From: Trichosporon coremiiforme
Taxonomy: Eukaryota; Basidiomycota; Tremellomycetes; Trichosporonales; Trichosporonaceae
DNA length: 64,000 nt
Assembly (NCBI GenBank): GCA_039545355.1
Contig: BCJJ01000005.1
Coordinates: forward strand, 495,008-559,007
Direction of reading: 5' to 3'
Of this stretch, positions 1-11,439 are shown piece by piece. The notes below the pieces were generated by a model. It saw only the letters and a program-made list of their open reading frames with translations. It ran no database searches and was not told the origin of the DNA. The translations under genes were made by a program, and so were the position numbers. Every line of letters starts with the position of its first letter. Position 1 is the first letter of the stretch.

Positions 1-1153
1 TCGTCCAGCGGCGCGAGCGAGCGGTCAGGCAGGCCTAGGAGGGAGCGGAAGCGCACGACAAACTCGCGCAGGTACATGCGCTGCTCGGCCTCCTCGAACG
101 AGAGCCGCGTATCGACGTTCTTAACGACGGGACGCGGGGGTTCGGGTCGCTCCTTCTTCTTCACCGGGGCTTTCTTCTGCTCGGACTTCTTCGCCGTCTT
201 CTTCTTCGCGTCCTTGGTCGCGGTCGCCTTGCCCTTCGCGTCCTTCCCCTTGGCCATGGACTTGGGGTCCGCCTTGGTTGTCTTCCCCTTAGCCGTCGTC
301 TTCGCCTTGCTCTTGGCCGCAGGCTTCTTTGCCTCCGCCTTCTTCTTCGCGGGCTTCTTCGGCACGTCCGGGTCACTGAGCTCCGAGTCCGAATCCGAGC
401 CGTCCTTGTCCTCCTTGACTGCCTTCTTCTTGCTCTTCTTCGGTGGCGTGTCGGTGATCTCGCCCGCGTCGCTCTTGCGCAAGAACTCGGCGATCGGCAT
501 CCCAATGTCCTCTGCCTTCTTCACGACGTTCCTGCTCTTCAGCTCTGGTCAAGGCAATTAAAGCTTACCCGAGCGGCTCCAGCCCCTTCTTCTTCCGACA
601 CGTCGCGTTCTGGCACTCCTCGCGGCAACACGGGCACTCGAACGTGTACGGCAGCCCCGTGTCGTGGCCCTCGCTTGCGCGCGGCGCGGAGCGCACAGCG
701 TCCACGTCGATCCCGTACCGCTTGACGAGGTCGCGCTCGCACCAGACATAGTTGCACGCGCGGGGTGGTTGGAGCTTGGAGTGTTTGCGCAGCTTGGTGC
801 ACCGCAGCAGGTCTGGTCGCATCAGCTTTCCGTGTGGGTTGAATCAGCTAAGGGAAGGCCGACTCACTCTCCGGCTCCACCGCCAACCGGCACTGGTGGC
901 AGTACGGCTTCTTCTCCTTGTCTCCGCTGTCCTGCTCCGCTTTCGGCGCGGGCTTGGCCTTCTTCGTGTTCGCGTTGTCCTTCCCAGAACTTGGGGGTGC
1001 TTTCCTCTTCCCAGTGAGCAACGGGGGATCGTCCGGCGGCGGGGTCAGGACGTCGCTCTCGATGGACGCAGCGCGTCGCGAGGCGGGGCTGCTCGTCGTC
1101 TTCGTCAGCGTCGGGACCGTGGAGTCTGCCATAGGTGAGGACACGGCAGACAT
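1..1153 (-). CDS. CDCA7-type zinc finger (zf-4CXXC_R1) protein, C-terminus off the edge
   Basis: Exons on the minus strand are 868-1153, 569-812 and 1-531 (open at the window edge), about 353 residues visible. Residues ~85-180 form a Cys-rich finger starting CHQCR, then LLRCTKLRK, CNYVWC, VKRYG, CPCCREEC and CRKKKG. This order matches the zf-4CXXC_R1 finger of vertebrate CDCA7, which recruits the remodeller HELLS/Lsh to chromatin. A long Lys/Ala-rich segment follows, and the last visible part contains LREFVVRFRSLLG, a type of helix seen after this finger in fungal proteins. Both introns (813-867, 532-568) have GTRAG donors and a CTGA branch just before the AG, and both keep the frame. One usual CxxC is CxxD (CERD, ~735 bp). 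Family assignment is fairly secure; a nuclear chromatin role is inferred from the family. Confidence 0.72.
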
Positions 1154-1734
1154 GGGCGCTGGATTGGGTTAGATGGAGTGAGAGATGGTGAGGTGTGAAG
1201 CCAGTGGAGTTTACGCGATTGACCCAGGGAGAGATGCAGGTCTGCAGGACTGCACCCGCTCGGGTAGTGCTCGAGCTGAAAAGCCACGCGACTTTGTTTT
1301 CATTTTCATTTTGGTGGCGCGTCACATGCCTTGAGAGCTTGAGAGCGCCGCGACCCGACGCGCCGATCCGTTACGGTTTGTCCGATCGACCTGCCTCTTT
1401 CGTCTGAATGGTACTCGAAAACGTCGAGGCTGCCCTTCCTGCATGCCCTTCGGTCGCTGGATGTGCAGTTCAGAGAGCGTGAAGGCTACAGAACCTCGGA
1501 GTGCACTTCAGCGCTCCCTCGGTGGCGACTCCATCATACCCAGGCTCTGGCTAATATCCGCCGAAGTTTACCCGAGCACTCATTTCAGAGCCTGTGCGCA
1601 GGTGCACGTCCTCTGTACCTGCTCCCTGCTCCAGCTGCAACACCCATATTGCGGTGGGTATATCACATTCCTAACCCAGAGTGCAGCAGGTGCAAGCGAG
1701 CCTACAGTACATGCATAATCCCTACAAGCCCAAG
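1154..1734. other. Intergenic, no gene seen
   Basis: Lies between the start of the CDCA7-like gene and the stop of the SUN gene, both on the minus strand. It must hold the promoter of the former and the 3' end of the latter. No repeat, RNA gene or convincing reading frame was found. Confidence 0.5.
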
Positions 1735-4272
1735 CTACGTCGAGAAGCTCCCCTCATGTCTAAGTTGTCTCGTATGCAGCCCCCCGATGCCATTATACTC
1801 CTCCTCCTCGCTGAGGAGCTCATTACTGGCTTCACTCGCGCTGGCGGGGTCGTTCGGATCGCTCGCGGGCTCACTCGCACTCGCGCTCATCCCATTCACG
1901 CTCGTGTCCCATTCGTCCTCAGCGCCTTGGGTCGGGAACCGCCGCCGTCTCGGCGTCGGCGTCCGCGCCGCGCGTGGGGAGCGCTGCACCGGGAAGCTTG
2001 GTGATCGGAGGGTCGGCGAGCGTGGAGAGCGCGCGGGGTATGGGGGAAGGTCGTCGTCCGCCCTCCGTAGCGGGTGGAGATGCGCGCTCCGCAGCTTTGA
2101 GCGGGGAACAGCGATGGGATCCTCCGTTTCCCCGTGAATCATGGACAAGGAGCGCTGAGCGAGTGCCCGACGCTTCAGGTGTGCCAGTGTCGGCGTTGTG
2201 GGGCGCGAGCCTTTCCGCCATCTCGGCTGGCTCGGACTGAGCGGACTGGAGGGCAGGTCGTCGTCGTGCCATCCTCGTCCTTCTTGGCCGAAGGGCGGCC
2301 GCGGCGTGGCCACATCGATGACTAGTCCCGCGAGCGGACCGCTGCTCAGCTTCTTCCCGTGTCTCTTCCTTGGCCGCTCGCTCAATGGCCGCAGGAGCGT
2401 CTCGACAGTCGCAGATTTCGAGAACAGTGCAAGCCCCACAATACCGATCAGGATGACGAGCTGAGCCACAGATTTCCGCCGCTCGAAGCCGAGCTCGTCA
2501 GCCAGAGCCCTGAGTTGTGCTTGGGCGGCTCGGCGGTCCCGCTCGCCAGCTAGGCGGAGATACTCGACCTGCGTCGAGAGGCGGAGGAGGCGCGCGTCGG
2601 CTCCCGCGTGCGCGCGCTCGGCGTCGTTTCGAGCTGCGAGGAGGGTTTGCTGAACCGCTTCGAGTCTCGACACAGCGCTACGGAGAGCTCTGGCTTGCTC
2701 GTCGATGTATCGCGCCACCAATGTGCCGTTGCCCTCGAGGGCGGAGAGACGGCGCACGATGTGCGCGTAGATTGACTCTGAGGCGTCGCGTTTCTGAGCA
2801 CTTGGCAAGGGCGCGGCAGACGAAATGGAGGAGCCGTTCTCGACTGGCGCTCCGCCGATGGCGGCAGTCATGCCCGCACTACCAGCGCTGCTGTTTGGTC
2901 CGGCTGGGACGGTGACCGTTCCATCGCCAGCGGGGAAGATCGAGCTCGCGCCGCCGTTAGCGACACCGACGCTGACGCTGCCGCTCGCCGAGCTTGCAGT
3001 AGCAGGCGCGCACTGGATGATCTCCTCGTAGTCGAGCTCCCTGCCGCGCCTAGCCTGGGCTTGTACGAGTTTCTCCAATTCGCACAGTTCCTGCTCGCGC
3101 TTGCCCTCCTCCTCCCTCTCCCTCGCCTCAGCGGCGCGGCGCTCAGACTCAACGCGCTCTTGCTCACGCTGCATGAACTGGCGTTCCCGCTCAGCGGCCT
3201 CGGCGGCCTCGTCCCGCGTCGCCTCGGCTGAGCGCCGCTGCTCCATCTTGAACGCCTCCATCTGGTTCAGGCCGTAGACCTTCAGTTGCGAGACGGGGCA
3301 GTAGTACTCTGTTCCGTAGTAGGAGGGGAAGTCGAGGCGCACGAAGCGGTGGAAACTCGTCGGCTCAGGGAGGGTGAAGGTCTGCAAGGATCAGCGAGGT
3401 TGCGAGCGATGGCGAGAGGGGCCGGTGTTACGAGAAGGGATGGTCATATGGTCACGCGGCTTTAGACAGCCGTCATTGTGACGGGATGCGAAGCTGGAGC
3501 GAGAAGAAGCAGAAGAGTGGGGGAGCAGTGACGAGAGACTTACCTGCACGCCGCGTACGTTCTTGCCAATCCACTCGCCGACGGGCTTCCAATCCTCCGT
3601 CTCCTCACCGCCGACGCTTAGGCGGACGGAGCGCACGACGCCGGAGAAGAACTCCCACACGGCGACTTCAATGGCGGAGATACGGATCTCGTCGCAGAGT
3701 TCGACGACGACATAGTGCTCGCTCGCGCGGCAGGGTGTGAGCATGTACCTGTCCTTGCTCTTGTGCAGGAGGGAGGAGGCGTGCTGCGTTGCCGGCGAAG
3801 AGGAGATCACGCGCGCGGAACAGTCAGGCGAGGCATAGTTGTACCGGTTCGCCTTCTTGCCCTGCGTCTGTGGTTGGGCTGGTGGTGAGCCCGAGGCATC
3901 GACGTTGGAGTCGGGGACGGAGCTCAGTGCCGAGGAGCTGTTCGAATCGGAGGTAGAGGTGCGATTGTCGATAGCAGCCGGTGCGGGTTTCTGCGCCGAC
4001 TGCTCGGCCGCCTGCCGCGCCTTCCACTCCTCGAAGGACTCGAAGGACTCGAACGCCGCCTCGGGTACTTCTTCGGGAATGCAGCGGGGATGCACTAGAC
4101 CGAGGGTGATGACGAACGGCGTCTGCCCCCCATCACCGGCGGGGCAGGACGGCCCCGGTCCGTCTGCGCCGCCAGCGACGACAGAGGACGAAGAGGATGT
4201 GGTCGGGTCGGTGGTGGGGTTCGCGAATGCCAGTAGCGCCTGCACGAGGTGCAAGGGGATTAGTGCGCGCAT
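1735..4272 (-). CDS. SUN-domain protein, SLP1/SUCO-like
   Basis: Two exons (3544-4272 and 1735-3381, intron 162 nt) give 791 residues. The chosen ATG at 4272 opens a hydrophobic signal-like stretch (MRALIPLHLVQALLAFA). Residues ~140-290 form a SUN domain: NYASPDCSARV, then KDRYMLTPC, VVVELCDEI, and after the splice FHRFVRLDFPSYYG and CPVSQLKVYG. Then come a long charged coiled coil (Glu/Arg-rich, ~300-370 and ~440-540), one transmembrane segment near residue 550 (VILIGIVGLALF) and a ~220-residue basic, Ser/Pro-rich tail. This order (signal peptide, luminal SUN, coiled coil, TM, cytosolic tail) fits SLP1/SUCO proteins, which act in the ER and protect soluble ER proteins, rather than nuclear SUN1/2 (TM before SUN). 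A more upstream in-frame Met at 4344 exists but would bury the signal peptide. Confidence 0.85.
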
Positions 4273-4683
4273 GTCATCGAGACTATGCTGACGGACTAGG
4301 CTCGCGGGTCGGCGATGGTGGAGAGATAAGTGATAAGTGGGCACTGGGATGAAATTATCGGTGGCTCATGGCTCGGTGGCTTGGACGCGGCCAAGGTTGC
4401 ACCGACGCACCGAGGATCTGATGCTGCCTCGGGATGCGGGGTAGGATGCGGGGAACTCCCGCCCGCTGCGGTGTGGCCAACCTTCTCGCGTCATTCCGCT
4501 CTGTCATCTACCGGCTGAAACGGCGGCAACGGCCGAAATCTGACAATGGCGCATGGCGCATCCCCGGTGCCGACCCGACGCCGCGCTGCAATAAAGGGCC
4601 ACGGCAAGTCTATGCATGCAGTGTATGATGGGCGGAGTATTGTGCTGGTGGTACAAAAGAGTTACAGTAGTCTAGTCGATCGT
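4273..4683. other. Intergenic, no gene seen
   Basis: A 411 bp gap between two minus-strand genes. It carries the promoter of the SUN gene and the 3' end of the SGNH hydrolase gene. Nothing else is recognisable. Confidence 0.5.
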
Positions 4684-6687
4684 CTATACGCTGCGACCGT
4701 TAGCAATCACGCCTTCTCGCCTGCCCTTCGCTCGCCCTCGCCACCGACACCAGACGCATGACACTCACCTCATAATCGAAATCAGACGGAAGTTGGTACC
4801 GCCGGCGGGGTCCTTGGTCTCCTTGAGCAGCTCGCACGTCACCATGTGCTTGCCTGCGGGTAGACCTTCAGCAATTGTCGCAAAGCGGCCGATGTTCCTG
4901 TATGTCAGTTCCGAAAACGAACTATGGCCCTTGCAACTCACTCCGAGCGGTCCCAGAATCCCTCGACGACAACAGCCTTGTCCTCCCTTCCTTCAACCCA
5001 GCACTTGAGGTTGCCGAGGCCGTACTCCTTGCTCTTGAGAGAGTAGAGCTTAACGAGGCCGACCTTCGTTTCGAGCTCGAACTGGATCTTGGCTCCCGGC
5101 TCTTCCGCGACGAAGAACGGCTTGTCCTTGTGGTCCGGGTGGAACCAGTAATGCCAGCCCTCGTTCGCAGTCGGCGTGATGTTGTACGCAGGGTCGGGCG
5201 AGCGGGCAGAGTAACAGGTCGGGTGCCAAGGTACCAGGCGGTGATCCACGTGCGGGTTCCACTTCTCGAGTGCCGACAGACGCGGTAGGCGTCCGAGCTC
5301 CGGCGGCGGGGTGTACATGCCCGGGTACCAGGTGTCAGACTCAGGAATCCCCTTGTCCGGGTCCGCGTTGACGTGGTGTGACCATGGACGCTGCTCGTTA
5401 CCCCAATTCGCTGGCCGCTGAAGCGGCGTGTTGCCGTAGGCTGCACGTAGGAGCTCGTCGAAAGACTCATTCTCAGCGCGCTCGACCGGCATAGGCGTCT
5501 TCGGCGGGAACAGCACATCGGGCTCTTCGAGGCCCTCGCAAACAGCGTCACGCAGGAGGCTCTGCACCAGCCGCGAGGCATCTGCGTGCCCTCTCGAGTT
5601 CATGTGTCGCTTGTCGGGCTCGTGCCAGTAACTGTTGTCAGCTAAAGCATCAATCTCAAGCTCACTTCTCGGTGAAGTACCACGGCAGCAGCTCGGGGAA
5701 GCGCGACCAGTGCGTTACGAGCGGGTGTCGTTGGCTGGAGGTTAGCTGGAATCGGGGCTGAAAGCTCACTTGATGACGGGAACGTCTGTGGGTCAGCTTT
5801 GATAAGGATTAGGAAGAGCTCACCATAGTATTGCGCGATCGGGAGGTGTTTCCGGTATCCGCCACCGGCCATCTCGCCCTGGCTGAACGCGACGACCTCG
5901 AGGAGCATGACGGCCGGTTGGTTGGGCAGGTCGAGCAGGCCGCGCAGGAGGTTCTCCATGTTCACCTCATGTTCCGGGAGCGCCTCATCATTGACGCCAA
6001 GCTCAACAACGACGAGGTCTGCGTCCTCCGGGATGTGGAGCTTCATGCAGAAGGAGAAGTAGTCGCTGCCGCTAGCGGGGACAGCGCCATTCACTGCATC
6101 GACTTTGGAATGGGGGAAACGGGCTGCGAGCCAGTCGCGCAGCAACGAGATCCACGTCTCCGAGTCGTAGATGTGGTGTCCTTTCGTGACTGACGTTAGT
6201 TGGAAGGTCCCCCTGCAGCTCAGGCCCTTGTCGTGAACGACTCACCACTGCCTCCGATCGCCGCCACCTTGATGGGCTCCCCGCGAAGTGCCTTCCCAAG
6301 GAAGCGGTGCATGCGCGCGAGCGAGCCTGTTGTCAGTTTGGGTCTTTAGCGCGAGCTCAACTCACCCTCATACCCTCTCGAGCGGCGGAGGTTGGCGCGC
6401 CCAAAGTGACGCTCGAACTCATCGGGCGCTGCGCACCACTTGCGGAGGTCGCGTGCATTGCCGACGGCCGAGGAAGGCAGCTCGTACGTCGATACCAGGT
6501 CTGGTGGATGGCTGGGCTTGAGACGTTCCGGGACCCAGGCGGTGGCGCGCGTCGGGAGGTGGTCGTACTCGAAGAGGAGGAAAGTGAGGGTGCAGAGAAC
6601 GAGGGTGAAGAGGACAGCGGCCTGCGAGCGGGGGCTGCCTGGCAGGCGCTGCGCGAAGGACATGCCTTTGGGCGCGCCGACGGTCAT
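4684..6687 (-). CDS. Membrane-anchored SGNH hydrolase-family protein
   Basis: Eight exons: 6366-6687, 6246-6326, 5824-6189, 5770-5785, 5666-5734, 4942-5631, 4769-4897 and 4684-4690, together 1,680 nt or 559 residues. The seven introns are 34-78 nt. Residues ~24-42 are a single hydrophobic segment (AAVLFTLVLCTLTFLLF), so this is a type II membrane protein whose catalytic part probably faces the Golgi or ER lumen. SGNH blocks are visible: GGSVTKGH (nucleophile Ser, assembled across the exon 2/3 join), VVVELGVND (Asn block) and DKRHMNSRGH (catalytic Asp/His candidate). VPVINQRHPLV is joined across a 16-nt microexon. The C-terminal third (from about MYTPPPELG) is conserved-looking but has no known role here. 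The substrate is unknown; a cell-surface glycan esterase or acyl-transfer role would fit the fold, but that is speculation. The 7-nt last exon is the least certain join. Confidence 0.78.
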
Positions 6688-7324
6688 GTGTGGGCGCGTT
6701 GGCGGCCGGGTCTGGATCAGTGGGCGAGTCGGAAAGTCTGGTGCTGATCAGGAGGTGGATCGAGGAAGACGCAGGGGGGGAGCGAATAGATGGCCGTGTG
6801 TGATGTGCAATATGCAAGATGAGCAGAGGGGGTAGATGAGTGATGAGCAAAAGACGTCGATGCAGTGTGATGCGCAGTGATTATTGTCAGGCAGTTCGCG
6901 TCCCAGCTGGGAATCGCAGGCGGACTTTGTCCGCAGTTCACGATGGGCATGCCGGGTGGGATGGGACCCAATGGAGGCCAGGCAGGGACCGGCCCCATTG
7001 CAGTGGTTGCCGTGGATGGTGGCGTATCTCGGCACTGGTAATGTCGCTTTGGCTGCGGAGGTGCTTTGCGAAGGGTCCGCGCACAGGGCCGCAGTCACTT
7101 CTTGCCCGTTTACCCTTGCCTTGGTGCGCCTCGCATGCTCTGGACTGCGCCTGCGCCAGCGTTTCGCCCTTAGCATACACCGACCCTGACAAAGGTTGAC
7201 CCGGCTCTTCCTTGGCTCGTTTTGGACTCGACGTATTTTTGGGTTTCGGTGTGGGGGACATTCCTCGGCTGGTGCTTGCTGTCTGTCCGTCCGACACTCG
7301 ACACTCGCGACCTGCAATCGCCCG

Positions 7325-7352
7325 CATCTCTCATCTCTCATCTCTCATCTCA
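7325..7352. repeat. ATCTCTC microsatellite
   Basis: About four tandem copies of the unit ATCTCTC lie in the intergenic region upstream of QCR2. No function is suggested. Confidence 0.8.
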
Positions 7353-8818
7353 ACCGTCAATTGTTTTGCATTGGTCAGTATAGAGATCTTCAAGTCTTCA
7401 CTTGGCTGCCGGTTATTGGATCCAAGAAAAGTCCTTGACCAAAGCTGCGAGAAGATTGCACCGCCCTTGAGACCTTGAAGCGTCTAAATCACACCGTCCG
7501 CTCATAGGCTACACGTGGACTGCGAGGCAGTCACATCCGGTGTGTACGTACGCAGCCTCTCGCAGTAGACTATTCTGCACGGATATGTTTGTGCGCCATC
7601 GCTGAAGGCCGCTGGAGGGTTGCGGCGCTGAGTAAGCTAAGTTCGGTCAACTTGGCAGCTGGGCGTTGGCAGCTTTTGACAGCTGGCGGCCCGACCGCGG
7701 TGCCCCCCGGACTCACCATGAGCACAAGCTAGGCCCATGAGATTACAGTATTCCTCGTTCACGATGGATACCCTTGACAGTGCGTGCATCTTTGCGGAGC
7801 CCTTAGTAGTACCGTTGCAAAGAGGGACGTTTGTGCTGCCTCAGGATGCTCTGACACGTCAAGAAATGTTCTTCACAAGAATGGGCTTCGCGTTCTCATC
7901 CATTGCATAGCGAGCGGCAACTATGGCGTTCACAATGAAGCGCTGTTGCGAATATTGATATGAGCAGGACCAGGATGACGGGATGCCACAGACGCCGCGA
8001 TCTGGCCAGGCGGCTGTCATGATGGCACTTCGGCCTAGTCTTGCGTCTTGCCGTGCAATCTCCGAACACTTAGAGGTCATCTGAAAACCGTCTCTTCCTT
8101 CAACCTTCACCACGGTTCTCCTCAAAGTCACGCGCAACTGCACGTCGGTGTCGGAACCGCACATGGTAGTTGGCTCGCAAACGTGCCGTCCCGTGCGACT
8201 GTTAAGCGGGCCCAGATATGCTTAGCCTTTGATTAGCCCGATACGCAGCGCACCGGGGCACTGCACAGCTTGTACTCCAGTGCCACCCGCCGCGACTCCT
8301 GAGGAAGGCGGAACAACGAGTCGCTTTTAGTCATGTCTTCCAAGTCCACCACGGTCCCCACAGCGACGCTTTGCGGTTGGGTGTGTTATTGCGTGTCGTC
8401 AGTCATACCAGTTAGTAACCGAACGGCCGTGGCCGCTACGTAGGACAGCATGTGGACGCTGCATACTGCGGACATCCAGAGCGACACCAATGAAGGAGTA
8501 CCAACGATCGACGGAGCCAAATTCCGGCGCGACTTATTTTCAGGACTGGAGCAAAGGATGGTCGACGCGCACTGATCGAGAGTGAAGCCGGTAGCATCAG
8601 CCAAAGGGGCGTTGTGGACGGTGATGGAGGTGGTGCAGACGAGGGAATGGATAGCGAGCGAACACAAAGCATGCGGCGAAGTCAAGATTGATGACCTTGC
8701 GAAGGACGCTCGTTGGCTGAAAGCGGGTGAACTCGGAGAAAGTGCCACAATGCGTGGGTGGACGGCATTATGGTGGGAGGCCCAGTCGGAGCCTCTCGGC
8801 TGAGTTTGCCTCGACCCG

Positions 8819-8823
8819 CCAAT
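8819..8823 (+). promoter_or_regulatory. CCAAT box upstream of QCR2
   Basis: CCAAT lies about 115 bp upstream of the QCR2 start. In fungi the HAP/CBC complex binds CCAAT and controls respiratory genes, so the site is plausible in this place. A single pentamer is weak evidence alone. Confidence 0.35.
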
Positions 8824-8938
8824 GGGTGCGGTGGGATTCGACGCTGAGCTGGGCCAGAGTTGAGTTGCTCCGTTCAGCGCTCAGTTGGTTGTCTTTGCTC
8901 TTGCTCACCACTCCCGCCCCCCCTCACCACCACTCCCC

Positions 8939-10679
8939 ATGTCTTTCCTTCGCGCCCGCGCCGCCCCCGCCCTCCGCCGGTCGTACGCCACCGCCGCTGG
9001 CCCCGTTGAGGCTGCCGGCGTCAAGGTCCTCGGCATCGAGAACGGCCTCCGCCCCGCGACTTCGTCCGTCACCATCGTCGTCAAGGGTGGTTCGCGTTAC
9101 GAGCCCGCCGTCGGCACCGCCCACGTCCTCAAGAACTTCGCTTTCAAGGTGCGTTACCTGCTTCAAGACCGCGAGATCCCTACGTCTGCATGAGGAAGGA
9201 CAGCCCGAACGCAAGACCGAAATCACAACCGCGCAAAGTCGCGATGGCGTCGGAGCTTTCTCGTTTCGGATGCGGACTACGTTTTAGCCGACACACAACA
9301 GCGAGCTGGATCACTCGGACGTTGGAGACCGTCAGGCGAAAGAATGGAAGAGCTGGCGTCGAGGATCCACGAAAGCAAGCATGCGTTCGTTTGTTGTTGA
9401 AGATGCGTTGAGCGATCGAGTTTGGCTGTTCCTTCGGACGTTCGGGTTTCGCACGTCATACCTTTGATCCTGCGTAGGAAGGACGGGACGCTGACTCTCC
9501 CAGACGACCGCTGAGGGTTCCGCTCTTAAGAACGTCCGCAAGACCGAGCTCTACGGTGGTGTCCTCTCGTCCGGTCTTGGCCGTGAGCACCTCTACCTGA
9601 ACGCCGAGTTCCTGAAGGGCAACGAGTGAGTTATCGACAAACGACCAGCAACTAATCCGTCAGGAACGTCTTCGTTCCCCTCCTCGCCTCCGTTCTCTCC
9701 TCCACTCAGTTCCTCCCCTGGGAGTACTCTGAGCTCGTCCTCCCCAAGGTCCAGGGTGAGGCCCAGGCCGCCGCTGCCTGCCCCATCACCGCCGGTATCG
9801 ACGCTGCCCACGCCGTTGCCTTCCGTCGCGGCCTCGGAAACTCCATTTTCGCCTCCCCCAACTCCCCCGTCACCCTCGACAACGTCAAGCAGTTCGCCCA
9901 GGCTGCGTTCGCCAAGAACAACATCGCTGTCATCGGCCAGGGCATCTCCACCGAGGCCCTCGCCTCGGCTGTCCAGCAGTCCTTCGGCTCCGGCTCCGCT
10001 GCCGGCGGCAACCTGTCGACCTCCCCTTCTCAGTACTTCGGCGGTGAGGAGCGTCTCCCCCTCGACACCCACTCGAACCCCTCGGCCAAGCCCACTCTCG
10101 TCATCGCCTACGGACAGCAGGGTGCCGAGACCCCCGAGCTTGCCGTTCTTCCCCACCTCCTCGGCGGTGAGTCCGCCCTGAAGTGGGTCCCCGGCACCTC
10201 GCCCCTCTCGAAGGCTGCCGCCAAGGTCCCCGGCGCTCAGGTCCGCTCGTTCACCACCGGCTACTCCGACGCTGCCCTCTTCAACATCGTCATCCAGGCC
10301 CCCACCAACGAGGGTGTCCGCTCCGTCGCCCAGGAGGTCGCCCAGGCCATCAAGGCCACCTCCAACATCTCTGAGGAGGAGTTCTCGCGTGCCATCGCTA
10401 AGGCCCGCTTCGCCGAGGCTACTAAGCTCGACACCGCCGAGTCCCTCATCGTCTCGACCGCCAACGCCGTCCTCGCCGGCCAGGCCCCCAAGGCCCACGC
10501 CCTCGAGTCCCTTTCCGCCTCCGCCGTCTCGAAGGCTGCTGGCGAGCTCTTCAAGGCTAAGCCGACAGTCGTTGCCATCGGCAACACCCACGTCCTCCCT
10601 TACGCGTAAGTATAAGCTGTCTGATCAGTCCCGGTCCAGTGCAAAACTGACATTTCGCAGTGACGAGCTCGGTCTGTAA
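8939..10679 (+). CDS. QCR2: Ubiquinol-cytochrome c reductase core subunit 2
   Basis: Exons 8939-9148, 9504-9625, 9664-10605 and 10661-10679 give 430 residues, close to the usual core 2 length. The N-terminus (MSFLRARAAPALRRSYATAA) is Arg/Ala-rich without acids, a typical mitochondrial presequence. The mature part is an M16-peptidase fold: GSRYEPAVGTAHVLKNFAF, then LYGGVLSSGLGREHLYL, ELVLPKVQGE and LPLDTHSNPSAKP. The HxxEH zinc motif of active processing peptidases is absent, as expected for core 2. The last exon adds DELGL. The product is a matrix-side subunit of complex III in the inner membrane. Codon use is very strongly biased to C-ending codons, as in highly expressed genes. Intron 1 (355 nt) is far longer than the local norm. 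Confidence 0.93.
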
Positions 10680-11435
10680 GATGACGGAGTAAAAAAAGAC
10701 ATCGACGCGCGGTAGATAGAGGACTCCAAAATAGCTAAACCACACCCACACTATCCAGATGCATCGCGGTCTGGAATGGATCACTAAAACGGGGCAGAGA
10801 AGCGCACGTGTTAAGAGCTGAAGATGGCGATAGCCTTGGAAGACGGTGTTCGCTGAAGTGAAATTCTGTCATCTTATCCATTCTGTGTCTTTTAAATCCT
10901 TTTCTTCTTGGAACTGCGACGGTTTGGACCAGGAGAAGGCAGAGTGATGTCTGGTCATGGCTCGACTTCTGACACGAGGTGACGAGCAGTCTAGAGCTGA
11001 GGGCCAGCATGTAAGCCGAGCGTGTCAGCGTGTCGCGACAAAAGCGATTCGCCCACTCCCACATCGTGAGGAGGTTAGTCTTGCTACTCTTGCGTGACTT
11101 GCTATAGACATCTCACTCCTCAGCTGCGCGCTGAATGCAGAACCTCCTAACGAGTTCATGAGTGATGAGAGCGACACTTGACATTTCGACCCAGGGAAGT
11201 CACGTGACGTCACCGATCGCTCCATCTTGCGACGGAGACACCGTGCGAAAGTCGAGGCACGCGTCGCGCGTAGCTGACTAGATCCATGTCCGCCTCCGGG
11301 TGGTGGTCCCGATTGTCAACAAATCTGACTTTCTGGCCAGTGTGCCTTCCTTCCTCCACCACACAGCACACACACGGCCCTACGTCACACACAGGAAGTT
11401 CCTTTTATTTCTCATCTCGATACACAAGCCATGCG
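10680..11435. other. Intergenic between QCR2 and POLK
   Basis: 756 bp holding the QCR2 terminator region and the POLK promoter and leader. An in-frame reading extends upstream of the POLK start to 11286, but its sequence does not look coding. No other gene was seen. Confidence 0.5.
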
Positions 11436-11439
11436 ATGA
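11431..11439 (+). promoter_or_regulatory. Two-codon uORF overlapping the POLK start
   Basis: ATG CGA TGA sits so that the last ATGA of this mini-frame contains the proposed POLK start codon (11436). A scanning ribosome would meet the short frame first and end on top of the real start, an arrangement that can lower or re-initiate translation. Whether the transcript begins upstream of it was not shown. Confidence 0.4.

Larger units (their letters stand above)
6688..8938. other. Long intergenic region between divergent genes
   Basis: 2.25 kb separates the minus-strand SGNH hydrolase gene from plus-strand QCR2. Short open frames occur (for example 7859-8164 and 8386-8748 on the minus strand), but none has splice support, homology or codon bias like the neighbours. 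It contains a TCTCATC microsatellite at 7325-7352 and a CCAAT box near QCR2. Confidence 0.45.

Noticed and set aside
76..561. Plus-strand frame of 161 codons rich in Phe, Ala and Leu
   Set aside because: It is the mirror of the Lys/Ala-rich coding segment of the CDCA7-like gene on the other strand.
8386..8748. 120-codon minus-strand frame upstream of QCR2
   Set aside because: No homology, no coding bias like neighbouring genes and no splice-linked exons.
9593..10591. 332-codon minus-strand frame
   Set aside because: Antisense to QCR2; its Gly/Asp/Leu repeats reflect C-ending codons of the real gene. The same applies to minus-strand frames over HAL2 (28542-29966) and IDH1 (60158-60793), and to plus-strand frames over SSB1 (31608-32828).
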